From assembly GCA_032718565.1 (NCBI GenBank), contig JAVGVS010000848.1:1-64000 (forward strand): a stretch of 64,000 nucleotides of DNA, given 5' to 3'. The notes beneath the pieces are model-generated. The model searched no databases. It worked only from the letters and a program-made list of their open reading frames with translations, and was not told where the DNA came from. This document shows, one piece after another, positions 45,058-57,840 of the stretch. How positions within the stretch are numbered: the stretch's first letter is position 1; the number at the start of each line of letters is the position of its first letter. The DNA comes from Distichodus sexfasciatus (taxonomy: Eukaryota > Chordata > Actinopteri > Characiformes > Distichodontidae). A program made the translations under genes and the position numbers.

Positions 45058-47640
45058 TAAGAGTTAACAGAGAAACAACATTGATGTAGATTAAAAGTGT
45101 TACTGAGCTGATCTAACACTGGTGATATAAGAACCACAACAGAGCTCCAGCTGTTTGGCTAAAACATATTTGGCTTTTCTAAAACAAGGTATATTAATAA
45201 AGAATAATAGTAATTAAAGAAAGTCTAACAGGGTTTAAATGTGGCTCAGCCAACAGTAACAACTAAGTGTTGGGGGAAAAAAACAACTTAAACTTGAGGT
45301 GTGAAACTCGTGAAAATAACAACCAGACAAAGTGTTTGTGGTTTTTGACCAGATCCACCAGCTGTGGAATGGCAATGTTGTGTTTTGTTGCTGGTCTTTT
45401 GATTTCATGAGCCTCGTGTCTATTTCAATCAAACACCTGCTTTCTCATTCGAGTGCTGCTAAACCAACATTTCCTGAAAGTCACACACTTCCTGTGTATG
45501 TGACAACACATGCCACCACATACTATGCTGTAATATTACGGTTTCTAGCAAGTGTTAAAATATGGAAGAAGTGAGTTTTAGCTCTGCATTTCAAATGAAA
45601 AAACACAGACTTTTTAAGCAGATTCTTTTCACTGCATGTTGGTTAATCTACAAAGGGATCATATCTTTCAAAAATGACATGAACATTGTCATTTAAAGCC
45701 CATTACAATAGACAGATTTTTTTTTTTAAACAAGACAATAAAAATGCTGTAGTTTCTGCCAGAACTTAATCATGTTTTAAACTGAGTGTTGTATTATTTT
45801 TACTGGAACAGCAGCTTCATATGGGTCCAAAAAGCTAGAAAGTCAGAGCCACATAAACGAACAAATCTAGTGAACATACCTGAATCTTGTTACACTTCCC
45901 TCATATTTCATCACAACAAAAGCCGAGATCTATATTATATGCAGTAAAAATTGTTCTGGTACTACAAAGCACAGTAGACTATTTTCCTTTTGGGCTAAAG
46001 GCAAAAATGTTTTGACTTTTGTAACTTCCCATTTTCATTGAATCATGTTGGCGTTAACACAAGTCATGAGGTTTAGTTTTTTTAAGAGTTATTTGCTCCA
46101 AAAATCCAAAAAATATTTATTAGGAAAGCAATACTGTTTAAAAGAAAAAAAAGGATTAAGATCCATGGAATTGAGAACTTTGCTGCTACATTTGCAGTCG
46201 CAAAGAGTTTCCACAAACATTTTGAATGATAAATTGAACATTTTCTTTTAGACAATGTCAGACTCTAATGTCCACTGTCTTGAACGAGGAGCGGTGATTC
46301 TACTTTGTTTTCAATATGCATATGTTAAATTACAAAGCTCCTTAGCACAACACTGAAACCAAAATCCTAAGCTAAGCAGGAACGAGCTATCTATGACTGC
46401 ACTAAACATGAATACAGTTTCATTTCTCAAAAATTTCCGCACCTAAATACAATCTTTTAAAAATAGATTCCAAACACATTTCCGCTTTAAATGAGTTATT
46501 TACTAAAAAATTGCAAAATATTTATAAGGAAGTTATATTGTGATGATTTCTAATACCTTTTATGGCTGTCCAAAAATACATAAGACTTACACTCTGAGTT
46601 TCCATGTTTATATTTTTACTTCTTAAAACGATAAGTAATTCTACTTACATTTTTTGTTTGAGGATTCTTGACCTTTTCAAAGTGAGAGTAAGCTGTGAAA
46701 AGTCTATGAGAGAAGGGTAGGTGTGTGTGTGTTAAGACATATACTACCAAAATAATAGTTTTTGATGATACAATCTAAACTTTCCTCTTCCTTTTTTAAA
46801 ACCCGAGACAAAAAGATAAAAAAAAAAAAAAAAACGTCAGTGTCCGTTTGTGTGTCTCTTTTTATTTCATCAGATTAAACGTTTTTATATAGTCATATTT
46901 TAATGTTTGGAGGAACCTTTGAAACTGTATGTGAATATAAATGTTATCCATAGTAAGCAGGCCAATCCAGTAAACACTGGGCCGTGGAGGGTTTTTTTTT
47001 TTACTCTCGCTGCTTCCCATCACAGACTGGCCTCTATTTCTCAACTTCGAGAAGCCAAAAACTGCCAATTTCTTTTTTTTTTCTACCGCAGTGTGGCACT
47101 TACTTGCTTCTCAATAACCACACCACAACCCTTAACGCCCAACTTGAACTTGCAAAGAATTTTCACAGACACTTGTGGAGCGGCGAATTAGATCTCACAA
47201 ATGCTGGATATTTTCATAGATAGAAGGAATAATAGAATTTGTTTCATTTATTGTCACTATACACATGTACAATGAAATGAAAATAACTCTTCTGTGCAGA
47301 CATGTATGTAGAAAATAAATAGAAATAAAATAAATGGTAAAAAAGGTTACAAAAAGCCTATATGCTATATACACATGGAAAAGAATAAATAACTAAATAA
47401 GCGAGAGTAATGGCAGACACTAACATTCACTGTTTTTGAAACAGCACCAATGATTCTATTGGTTTGATGAGCATTAGGACAGATGCCAAAATGATATGTA
47501 AAACAAAAACATTTCATTTTATGATAAACAAAAGATTTGCTGGAGTCTATTGCAAATGAAAAGGGAATCTCTAAAAATGACAATAAAAGTAAAATAAGAA
47601 CACGACTTCATTAATCGAGAATTAGCATTTTGGTTTATAT

Positions 47641-47998
47641 ACCCTTAGCAAAAGTAGATACTTTGAAGTTCATTTATTAAGTATGCTTGAGTATATGGCG
47701 TTATAAAGTATAGTATTGGACTATAATTATGTACCTTGTAGTGTACTAGGAAAGTATACCAATTTAATACTTCTTCAGACTAAATTGAACAATTTATTGG
47801 CAGTATATTTTTAAGATAATTTATAAGGTCATTTTAAGATTGTATAAAAGTTAGTCCTTTAGATCTTTACTAGACTTTTTCTTTTACTCTCACCAGTATA
47901 AGTCATATACTCTTCACTGTACTGTTCTTACATATAAAATATAGTATATAAAAAAGTATGTACGCCTCACTTGAATAAACTACTTTTTGCTAAGGGTA
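47641..47998. mobile_element. TA-flanked MITE with cccttagcaaaa termini
   Basis: The left end (ata|cccttagcaaaagtag) and right end (ctactttttgctaaggg|ta) are inverted copies of about 17 bp flanked by TA. The body is rich in agtatact words. Unit 1 has a copy lacking the right end; unit 3 has no copy (intact target near 63,885), showing insertion at a TA. Confidence 0.85.
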
Positions 47999-48141
47999 TT
48001 GTGGTACTGATTCTTTGCTTCTTCACACGAAGTCCAACGTTTAATTCATTGAGGTTACTTGGTTATTCATCTCTGCCGTTGTAGTAATCACACTCATGGG
48101 GGTACACTGTGTATCTATGATGATTATAAGTCATAATCTAA

Positions 48142-50935
48142 CTACGCAGACCTTTTCTGCAGAGCTTTATGCTGATTGACAGGGACACGTGAAACAGGCT
48201 GAAATGAAAAATAAAAGGTACCTTGAACAAAATACACAAATACACAATATTACACACTGACACAAAATGAGTATGACTGACTTACTTTCAGAGGCTCATA
48301 ATCAGCGCTCATGCTCTCAGGTTCAGTGTCATGTGGCGCACTTGCAGATCCAGTAACATTCTATGAGACAACACGAAATGTGAACAGTAATAATGAGAAA
48401 CTGTAATTGGTTCTGAGTTGCTCTGTGCCAACCTAGCCGTTGTGCCACAGTCTGGTCGAAAATTGAAGAAATTTGAGAATTTCTATGTTGGTATCACTTA
48501 CAGCCAGAGTATCATAATCTGGGAATGGTGATAGTTCATACAGGTGTATGTGTCATCTTGAGTCATCTGAGAGAGTGGAGAAAATCAAAACGTAGGTCTT
48601 CATTCCGTTACTGCTTTATTTTTGACATGTTGACCAACAAAGTGAAAATAAAATCTTCTTTCAGTACCTGGGGCATTCGTTTCGTCCTCCTGGTCAAAAG
48701 CAAATACAAATCCAACTCCGGGATGATGAGTATTAAAAAGAAGTACCCACCAATTAATTCCCACTGTAGCGTCAGCACTGCAGAGAACATCTGGTTGACC
48801 TTCAGGCAATTATAAAAGCCATTTACATAACAAAACATCACATATGAGAAAGCACGAATATCAAGCCATTAATCACAATCACTTCCTCGTTATTTCAAGC
48901 ACTGATGGAGTTGAAAAACCATTATGAATAATTTATACCAACTTCAGCAGTTGTCTGTAAGAAAAAGACTTCTATTATCATCCAAAACACAAGGACGAAC
49001 CAAAAACTGTGGACACTTAACAACTGCTGTAAAACTGTTGAAATAAATGTAATAGATGCGGTCATGTAGTTTTGTCGTTTGCTTACACTCAACAGTACCT
49101 TTTTGGTTCTCGCTAACCTGACAAACAGAATTGCACCCTTACATCTCTGAACACTGAAACTTTTTCACAGGAGTCTGTAAGGGTTAGGGTTAGAGTTAAC
49201 CGTAACCCTGTTCCTGTAGGAAGATATAACTCACAATGATCAGTTAAAGTTGCAGCAGGGGATCGACGGTCCTCACGTCCTTTCACAGCACAGGAGTAGC
49301 TGCCTGCATCTTCACATTTCAGGTAGAGCTTGTTGTATTTGGTGGGTTTGTTGGTCACAACTTGTCCGTTCTCGTACCAGATGTAAGTGGGATTATCAGG
49401 AAGAGTGCAGCTGGTGCTACAGCTCAGTATTACTGTCTGTCCTCAGAAGTGCCAGGAACCTTACCTTCACCTGCAGACCTGAACATGGAAAACAGTTTTT
49501 TAAAGGGTGTTTTCATGCTTTTGTCCATATGAAAAGAGCACAGATATAATTGGTTGTGATCAAGTACCTGTAACATTCAGAACGATACCAGGTTTACCAG
49601 ATAATTTTTCACCTTCAAAGTCTGTAATGACTCGATAGAAATATTCTCTAGAGTCGTTCCTCCTCACATCTCTCATCTTCAGAATGCATTTTCCTTTTTC
49701 AGCTCCAATGCTGTCCACCCGATTCTCAAACTGCTCTTCCTTACTCAGATCTTGGGGTCTGTCTTTAGGCCAAAGATAATGCCAGAACATTTGAGTAACT
49801 TTGAGAGAACTGGGATGTGAGTAAGTGCAGAGAAATGTTGCTGATGAACCCTCCAACACACACACTCTTCTGTGTAGGTCAGCATTCCAGCAGACGTTCT
49901 GAGACTTACCTATAAGAGTGATAAATTACTACTTTCAGATGTCCATATATCTTAACAGCAGCTCCATACTGGAATAAAATTAATACTCACACACTGAAGA
50001 TGAGTGTGTTTTATTTGTGTTGCTCACAGAGCAGGAGAAACTGCCTACACGGTTTTGTGGAACAATATGACCTGATGTGCTGTAAGGTGTTGTTTGGAAA
50101 TACTGTCCATTACGGTACCAAATGTAAGATGCAGGTTGAGCAGTCAAACGGCAGGAGGTGCTACAAGTGAGTGTAGATGATTCTAGCTTTATCTGGAGAT
50201 CTGGATCGAGATAAAAACACAAATTTAACTCATTCAATGACCAGTTTGTCCAGTTTGTTAAATTTGTTGTGTTACCTGTAACTGTTAGAGTGACCGTAAG
50301 ATGAGCTGATGATTTTCTCTCCTTCCGTAACGAGCACCAGGTGATACTCCCCCGAGTCTCTCTCTCTCAGGTCTGATATTGTAAGACTGAACGTGGAGTT
50401 TGCAGTCACAGTGTATCTCACACGTCCTGCATAGTCTGGGTCTAAAGCCAAATCCTCTGGATGTTTCTCCTCCAGCCATTTCTCTTTTCTCATTTGGTGT
50501 TGAACCAGGAAGCTGCTCTTGATGTTGGTGGCGGAGACGCACGCCAGGTTTACTTCTGTCTCCTGCACGCCACAATAGTCTGAGGGATGGCATATGACAT
50601 TGACACTCTCACCCACACAACCTGAAATGATAGTATTGTTGTTATCTCTTGAAAACGGCTATACTTAGTGTTGTAGGAATTTAGAATGTGATAAAACTGA
50701 CCTGCAGTGCCCGGGAGTAGTAAAGCAGGACGTAGTTTGTTCATGAGAGTGTTTCTACGTACTTTTTTAGCAGTCCTGGGACTTGTAAAGGTATGGCTGA
50801 GGTACTCATGAGCAAGGTACCGTCTCAAGCATCGGCCAACAAGCGTGCTGACAATTATTAGCTGCTGTTTGACCGACACACAAATATTGAGTAGGTAAAA
50901 ATACCTGGAACATAAAGCAGGATGGTGAGAGACAT
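48142..50935 (-). CDS. CD22/Siglec-like immunoglobulin receptor, copy C (disrupted)
   Basis: Exons: leader 50,935-50,905 (MSLTILLYVP); V 50,621-50,276; C2 50,200-49,991; V 49,909-49,568; C2 49,478-49,235; TM 48,799-48,668; tail 48,566-48,502, 48,360-48,286 and 48,198-48,142 (stop TAG). It has the best-preserved ectodomain: TVTANSTFSLTISDLRERDS in V1, CVLEGSSATFLCTYSHPSSL in V2, and YLKCEDAGSYSCAVKGRED in the last C2. Breaks: a small insertion turns the conserved FWFNTK of V1 into FLVQHQ; the first tail exon is 65 nt rather than 69 and shifts frame after DDTYT; in the second tail exon the first tyrosine motif is replaced (SAPHDTE), leaving only DYEPL. Signalling is probably reduced or absent if the sequence is right. 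Neighbouring copies share intron sequence, so this is a recent duplicate. Confidence 0.75.
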
Positions 50936-51039
50936 AATTCCACATTTAAAGCACATCTGTCCACCTGACCTGGAAACACAGAAAAAAACACAACCAATAA
51001 GATTCTCAACAGTTGCTCCGTTCTACAATAAAACCACAC

Positions 51040-52592
51040 AAATGCAATGGGTTCTGTTCAAAACTCCTTCATGGTCTTTTTACACAGCAAAATCACCAGT
51101 GGTGAGTTTACAGTCTTACCTACTCTAGAGTTGATTCCAGTGTTGAGTAAAAAATATTATTAGGTGATGTAGTTGAAACAGTGTGTTTGATAGTACCAAC
51201 TAAAGGTAAGAAGAAATATTCGGACCTTGTCCTAAGGAAAATGCTTTTTTACAAAAATATCTGAGGCACGGTGATGAACGAGTTGATGAATGGACAAGTG
51301 TTGGCACAGAAATGGCTGCAAGTTCTTCTCATCACACTCTCACTGAAGCTGCTGACATCGGCAAAAGTAAGGTTTTATTAACATTTTTAATTCAATATTT
51401 ATTAAAGTTTTCTGACAGTATTCGTCCCTAGTGTTGATGCTACATTTCTTTACTTCTTCTATGGCGTCTTGCTGTTGAGAAAAGGTCACGACTCTCCCCT
51501 TGACTCTACCTCACCTGCCCACCAGAGGGCTCCCCGTCCTGTCTGTCCATTGTGGTCGGTCTGTCTGTCTGTCGACGTCCTCTGTCCTGCCCCCACGTGT
51601 TCTGATTGGTTAGTTAGCTTATTGATATTGTATATTACACTTGTGTTAGCTTTAGTTTTTTCATCCTGCTTTGTTGATCAGTTTGTTTGATTGTCTTCGT
51701 TTTAGTCCCTGCTGCCAGTTTGCTCCTGATCTATCAATCTATTGGTTCAGCCGTTTAGTGTCTTGTCTGGTTTAATCAGTTCGCTTAGCGTTTGCATGTG
51801 TTTCAGTTTAGTTAGATTTCTGTTTAAGCCTGTCTCTCCCTTTTGTCGGTCCATCATCACTCTGGCCATGTCCACACGTACACGGGAATTTCTGAAAACG
51901 GAGGTTTTTTATGCGTTTTGACCTTTCGTCTACACGTAAACGGGCGCTTTTGTCAGTGAAAACGGAGGTTTTAGAAAACTCCGGCCAAAGTGGCGATTTT
52001 TGAAAACCCTGTTTTGCGTTTAGGTGTGGACGAGAAAAACGAAGATTTTGAAAAACGGTCTGCTTTCAAGGCCATGAACTGTGCGCCACTCTCATATATG
52101 ACGTTTGTGCATGCGCCAGGTCTACATTAGGCTTTTTCATTCATAACGTATGCGGCTTTTTGACAGCGCAGGGATTGCCTGTGGACGGAGATATTTTTGA
52201 AAACGTGGTCGTGTGGACGTGATGTTTGTTTTTACTGTTAAAATAAATGTTTGCATTGGTGCCGTGGATCCTTGGTGTCACCAGTGTACTATGTGGCAGA
52301 AAATGACTTTTTGTAGAAACTATCCACACCTGAACAGTGTTAAGTGTGTCATATGAGCCACCCTTTAAACTATTGTTTCTTTTTAAAGACTATATGGCCA
52401 TATCCATACACGGGTATTTCTGAAAACGAGATTTTTCTTTTTTTAAAAAATCATATCCACCTGAGCACGTTTTTCGTAATATCTCGTCCGGGTGACACAA
52501 CCCCAAAAATGCTATCAAAAGCATTGTAGATGAAAACCTAATGTAGACACGGTGCATCCTATAATGCAAAACGGTCCATTTTTCAAAATCTT
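51040..52592. repeat. Intergenic unit 3, first part (before the large insertion)
   Basis: Continues the 3' flank pattern of the array: ggaccttgtcctaaggaaaa near 51,223, ccaccagagggctcc near 51,520, a long-TIR MITE from 51,864, and the first half of the second long-TIR MITE from about 52,388. Homology to units 1 and 2 stops at about 52,592, in ttttcaaaatctt. Confidence 0.85.
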
Positions 52593-52594
52593 TG

Positions 52595-52690
52595 TGTAGC
52601 AGAATAAAGATGTGTGGGCTTTTAGGTGCAAGTGAGACAACCAATCGGCATTATGGGGCGCTTTATAAATAGTGGTCCTCAATCTGGCGA
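52595..52690 (+). repeat. 5' LTR remnant of the gypsy element
   Basis: Matches 57,841-57,930 with about a dozen differences, including a tataaatagtg TATA-like word, then diverges, so most of the 5' LTR is missing or replaced. It is followed by an AT-dinucleotide stretch (52,724-52,752). Confidence 0.65.
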
Positions 52691-52879
52691 ATGCAGACCA
52701 CTTTTTGAGCAGAGACGTATTCACCATATATATATATGTACATGTATATATCACTTTTTTGAACGCAGGATTTGATCTTTGGGGGGGTGTAGTAGGCGTT
52801 TAAATTCCAGTTTAGAGGCAAAGTTGTTGTGTTGTTCCTTTGGAGTACGCAAATTTGTTTTTTTTTTTCTCAGTCCTTT

Positions 52880-53490
52880 TCTCCCTAAGAAGTATGGAGG
52901 CGAATTACAGGAGTTGAGGATTTGGTTATTCAGCTTAAAGCAGATAATGAAAGGTTGTGCCAAGAGCGAAGTCCTCTTGTACCTGAGCCTATTGTCGTAT
53001 TCATCCACCTCATCTGTCCCCCTCATATCTCATTACTACTGGTGTCCCAGCAGAGAGACTAGTATCAGGGTCAAGAGGTACCAAATGGTACCAAATGCTG
53101 ATGTGTTGTTGTAAATTAGCCAGGAGTACAGGTTCTAGACAGTGCACTACGTCGTGAGTTGAAACAGTATGTGCGTCAACAGCCTTTATCTAGTGCACTT
53201 GATGTTACAGCTGAGGCTTTAAGGTGGGAGCGTGAGGGCTTGCCTAGTGTCACATGAGGTCGCAGGAATTTTTCTCCCTCTGCCTTTTGGAGCAGGCTGG
53301 GGTGCAGGGTGTCGCTCAGTCACCGACTAGGTCTCCTCAGGTTTCAGAGTTGAGCGAAATGAGACAACTACTGAAACAGCAACAAGAGCAGCTTAATCAG
53401 TTAACCCAGAGCATTGCTTCCCTACAGCGCCTCACCACAGCGCATTGGTTTGCTACGTATGGGGTTCATATGGAAAGTGCTTAGGCTCTG
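52880..53490 (+). pseudogene. Gypsy gag-like region
   Basis: Frames here carry a Gln-rich coiled-coil-like run (EMRQLLKQQQEQLNQLTQSI) near 53,360-53,430, typical of gag N-terminal regions of fish gypsy elements. No zinc knuckle is visible and the frame is broken several times. The assignment rests mainly on position before the protease. Confidence 0.5.
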
Positions 53491-53639
53491 GCTATTTTGG
53501 GTAAGGGAGTGTGATGGGAGACGATTTCTCCTCGCCCTCCGTCCACCCCACAGGCTCCCCCCCAATTCTTTGAGACAGTTCTATTTTACACCGGCTTTGG
53601 AAAACTAGTAGCCACCGAGTTGCCGAGTCACAATTCGGG

Positions 53640-53826
53640 TGGGGCTTCTATTGGCTCAGTTACGGGTTTTAGTGGTGTATCTGATATTTCCAAATTGGTT
53701 TCCTCTTGTCCTCATCTTGATGTAGATATGGAGGATATTAAGGTGCCTTGTCTAGTAGATACTGGTTCTATGGCCTCTACCATCACAGAGAGTTTTTTTC
53801 ATCAGTACTTTGAGTCAGGGAAATAG
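53640..53826 (+). pseudogene. Gypsy retropepsin-like protease remnant
   Basis: Contains VPCLVDTGSMASTITESFF, the aspartic protease active-site signature (D-T-G) with the usual hydrophobic lead. The frame stops soon after (FESGK then a stop), well short of a full protease domain. Confidence 0.75.
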
Positions 53827-54639
53827 GAGCATTCCTCCAAGTGACACAATGGCTACAGCTTAGGAGCTGTTAATAATGGTTTAGCTTATTCCCCCTCACA
53901 TCGGCTACTGCTGAGCTAAGTTGTGTTTTCAGGGCAAATTTATGCCAAGGTGTGGTGTTTTGGTAGTTAAAGATCCTCCTGGTAACGTGGCCTCTCAGGT
54001 CCCTGGTGTGTTGGGGATGAATGTGCTTCAAGGGGTGTTGCTACCAAGAACTCTTGTGTATGGGCCAGTTTTTGTTTGAAGCTGCCCCCTTGCTGCTGAT
54101 GCCCCTAAATCAAGTGCAGGGCCTACAGAAGTGTTAACATGCCAGTGTGCTAGCTCCACAGGATAAGCTAGGGAACAGGTGTAGCAGTTGAGCAAGGCCT
54201 ATCGGTGATTTTCAGGAAGGATGAAATGGTAATGTTTCACCTGCTCAGAGCTCATATTCTGGGGGTCATAGTGGCTGCCCCAACCTTGACACTGGATTGC
54301 CAGCAGGCTTGCTTGCCTCCATCTCTACAAGTGAAGGTGGATAGGGGTACTGTATAATTAGTACTATACCATGGCACCCAGTATTAATCGCGGGTTTTAG
54401 TGAGGTGTTGCTTTACCCAGGTACTATTGTGGGGCACACCTTGACTGCCTCATGAAGCTGCCTGCCTGTAGGGCGCAGAAGTGCCTCCCAGCTTGCCACT
54501 GTATCCTGTCAGTTAACTCTCATCCAGGGCGATTGAGGCTTAGATTTGTCCTGTTGTCCTCCAGTGAAACAGGAGGACCGTCCTTGAAAGAGCATTTGTG
54601 TTTTCTGGGCCTATGACACTGATCTTGTGTACTAATTTG

Positions 54640-55320
54640 ATTTCACAGACTTCTCAGAGATATCCCGGCAGTTACAGGCGATTCTCCTCTGATTATGAGG
54701 GCTGTCAAGGTTACATCAATCAACTGCTGTCAGCACAGGTAATTCCAGAGAGCAGCAGTCCCTATGCCTCTCCCATTGTGCTAGTTAAAAAGAAAGATGG
54801 TAGTTTACGGATGTGCGTTGATTATAGGCAGCTTAACAACAAGACCCAGAAGGATGCATTTCCATTGCCACGTATTGAGGAGTTGTTGGACTCATTGACT
54901 GGTGCCCAGTGGTTTTCCACTATGGATCTGGCTAGTGGGTACAACCAGGTCCCTGTTACTGAAAAGGATCGTTCTAAAACTGCCTTTTGCACACCCTTTG
55001 GTTTGTCTGAATGGAACCGGAATGCCATTTTGGACTCTGTAATGCCCTGGGACTTCTGAGAGGCTGATGCAGAGGATTTTTGGAGACCAACAGGGCCAGT
55101 CTTTACTTCTCTACCTTGATGACATTGTGGTTTTTTCCTCTACAGTAGCACAGCACGTGAAGCGTTTGGACGTGGTGCTGGGTCGGCTACAGCAGGAGGG
55201 CCTCAAGGCCAAGCTTAGCAAGTGTGCTTTCTTTCAGCAGAAAGTGTGCTACTTGGGTCATTTCATCTCAAATCAGGGTTTTGCTAGACCTGTGCAGTGG
55301 CGTAGAAGTTGCTGTTAACT
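54640..55320 (+). pseudogene. Gypsy reverse transcriptase, frameshifted
   Basis: The first frame has SSPYASPIVLVKKKDGSLRM, CVDYRQLN and FSTMDLASGYNQVPV, then FCTPFGLSEWN, after which the frame is lost near 55,010-55,065. A second frame resumes with LLLYLDDIVVFSST, carrying the catalytic YLDD box, and KCAFFQQKVCYLGHFIS. Domain order and motifs are those of Ty3/gypsy RT. Confidence 0.9.
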
Positions 55321-55387
55321 GAAGCCTCCCTACCACGGTGTCAGAGCTGATGTCCTTCTGGGGTTTGCCAGCTACTACCGCCATTTT

Positions 55388-55990
55388 GTGGAGGGTTTTG
55401 CTAAGCAGGCAGCCCCACTGCACCGACTGGTGGCAGAGTCGGGAGGGGGTAAGTTTAGCAGGCAGCCTTCAGAAAGTATCACCGGTAAGTGGTCTGGGGA
55501 ATGTCACACAAGTTTTGAGGCTTTAAAGACTAAGCTTATTACTGCACCAGTGCTTGCATATGCTGACTTTTCTTTGCCATTCATCTTCGAGCTTGATGCC
55601 AGTCATGGTGGGTTGGGAGCAGTGCTCTCTCAGGAGCAAGGAGGCAAGGTGAGACCTATAGCATATGCTAGCCGAGGCCTGAGGCCCACTGAGCGCAACA
55701 TGTTGAACTATAGTTCCATGAAGTTGGAGTTTTTGGCCCTTAAGTGGGCCATGACTGAGAAATTTAGAGAGTAATTTGTTGGGCCATAGGTGTCTGGTGA
55801 GAACAATAATCCAGTCAGCCATTTGTCAACAGCTAAGCTTGGTTCCATTGAGCAACGTTGGGCAGCCCAACTGGCTTCATTCGATTTCAAATTGAAGTAT
55901 CGGTCTGGGAGGAGCAACAGGAATGCAGATGCTCTCTCTCGTCAGCATTTGCCTGGCCCACAGGACTTGACAGGCCATGCTTCCAGGCAC
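55388..55990 (+). pseudogene. Gypsy RNase H region
   Basis: Contains FIFELDASHGGLGAVLSQEQ (first catalytic Asp), then PIAYASRGLRPTERN and LEFLALKWAMTEKFRE. After a stop near 55,772 a second frame gives FDFKLKYRSGRSNRNADALS, the usual RNase H C-terminal border. Confidence 0.88.
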
Positions 55991-56039
55991 TCTTTACCCC
56001 TAAACCACTTCAGCAAGCACGAGAAGTAGAGAAGGTTCC

Positions 56040-57080
56040 GGTGCTTCAAGCAGCCATTTCTGTTTTGCCTCAGCACACTTTGTCCGAGGTGTGTGCCCTT
56101 CAGCAGGCTGATTCAGTTATTCAGGAAGTCTTGTTGTTTTGGAAACGGAAGCAGCGACCTAGTTATGAGGAGAGGAAGAGTCTGTCTCAGTCTGCCTTGA
56201 CACTACTTCGGCAGTGGGATCGCTTGATTGAGACAGATGGAGTTCTGTATCATCAGGTATTTCGCCCCGATGGGGCAGAGGTGATTCTCCAGCTGCTGTT
56301 ACCGGCAGCACTAACGGAGGAGGTGTTGACCCATGTTCATCAGGACCATGGCCATCAAGGTGTGGAGAGGACTTTGGCTCTCCTTCGGTCCCAGCATAAT
56401 AGGATGTCTGCTGAAGCAGTGTTGCCGGGCCTATGAGCGGTGCCAAGCTGCCAAAGATACTCCAGCTGGTCAAGACAGAGCTCTATGGGACATCTCATGG
56501 CCTCACGGCCTAATGAAATGTTGGCCCTAGATTACACCATTTTAGAACCTGCTAGTAATGGGGTGGAAAATGTGTTGCCTCGCGACAGATGCTCCCAGTA
56601 AGTATACCTTTTGCCATTTCCACAGGATCAAAGAGCATCAACAGTGGCTCAGGTGTTAGTAGAGAGCTCTAAGTTTGGTGTTCCTGCCTGAATACATTCC
56701 GACTGGCCGCAACTTTGAGAGCTCCCTCATTCAGCAGCTTTGTGGGTTTATGGCATCGAGAAGTCTTGCACAACCCCATATCACCCAGCGGGGAATGGCC
56801 AGTGTGAGTGCTTTAATAGAACCCTCCACAAACTGTTGCGCACTTTGCCGGTGTCTCGGAGGAGAGACTGCAACTCCTGCTTACCCCAGGTCCTCTATTG
56901 TTATAGTACAACTCCTCACCAAGGAACTGGTGAGTCTCCTTTTTTTCTCATGTTTGGACAGGAACCAAGGTTGCCTGTTGACTTCCTGTTAAGCAGAGTT
57001 AAGGAACCCGCTCATGGAGGTGCGTCCATGAGTGGGATTCAGGAACATAGGAGCCCGCCCAAGTGGCACTCCTGAAGGAG
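56040..57080 (+). pseudogene. Gypsy integrase, broken
   Basis: An HHCC-type zinc region is seen (HVHQDHGHQGVERTLALLR, then, in another frame, YERCQAAKDTPAG). The catalytic core is fragmentary: LALDYTILEPASNG near 56,523 and TPYHPAGNGQCECFNRTL with HKLLRTLP near 56,770-56,850, the latter holding the DDE glutamate region. Stops and shifts separate the parts. Downstream (57,080-57,700) is a degraded integrase C-terminal tail. Confidence 0.82.
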
Positions 57081-57840
57081 CTCGAGAACGTTGGAAATTT
57101 CTGCTCAACGTCGAAAGCAGCACCACGACCGACATGTGCAAGGTGCACCATTGATGGAGGGTCAGCAGGTGTGGTTGCGTGACTACGGTGTTAGAGGGCG
57201 TAATAAGATCCAAGACTTGTGGAGTTCAGTGAGGTATAGGGTTTTAAAAGCACCAAAACAGCATGGAGCGGTGTACACCATTGCACCTGAGGATTCTGAC
57301 TAAAGTGAAACACGGCCCACCGCACTCTGTTAAAGGTTGTTATCGGAGTGATGTTCAAAGCCTTCCAGCATCACTAGTAGTCCATCTCACGTCAGTGAGC
57401 TGGCTTCTGATGACCAATTGTCCTGTGATGGGGACTTGTTGGTGGTGAACCCTGAGGTTTTTCCTGTTACCTCAGTGCAGCCATCTGCTGAGTTGGCCAT
57501 AGCAAGCCAGGCAGCTCCTCAGTCGCTACCAACATGTTCAGATTTGGTCTGTACTGTGCCTGGTCCTTTATTAGGCTCAGCACCAACGCAGCCAGCATCT
57601 GTTTCTGTGGCCATTCCATCCACTACTAACACTGGTGTATGTAATGGGTTGGTCCCTAGGACTGTACGATCTAACCGCATGCCAGCATTCTAATATTCAC
57701 CATCTTCTCGAGGTCTTTGAACTCTTCCAACCCTATGTCTAGCAGTGTTTCGGCCCTTTTTAGGCCCTGGTGCTAGCGTTCCTGAGTAGGTTCTGTTTCA
57801 TTCATCATCAGGACAATGATAAAAAAAATGTGGGGTAGAT

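Larger units (their letters stand above)
43270..48010. repeat. Intergenic unit 2 of the CD22-like tandem duplication
   Basis: Paralogous to unit 1 with many small indels. It holds two long-TIR MITEs (44,055-44,459 and 44,685-45,057), the gtgccgtggatccttggtgt segment near 44,573, the acacatgtacaatgaaatga repeat near 47,262, and a full-length TA-flanked MITE (47,641-47,998). No gene recognised; the open frames at 43,881-44,494 lie in the old repeat and the first MITE. Confidence 0.85.

Noticed and set aside
49180..49206. Telomere-like ggttagggttag in the receptor array (also gttaaggttaagg near 7320)
   Set aside because: Only two or three units; too short to be an interstitial telomere.
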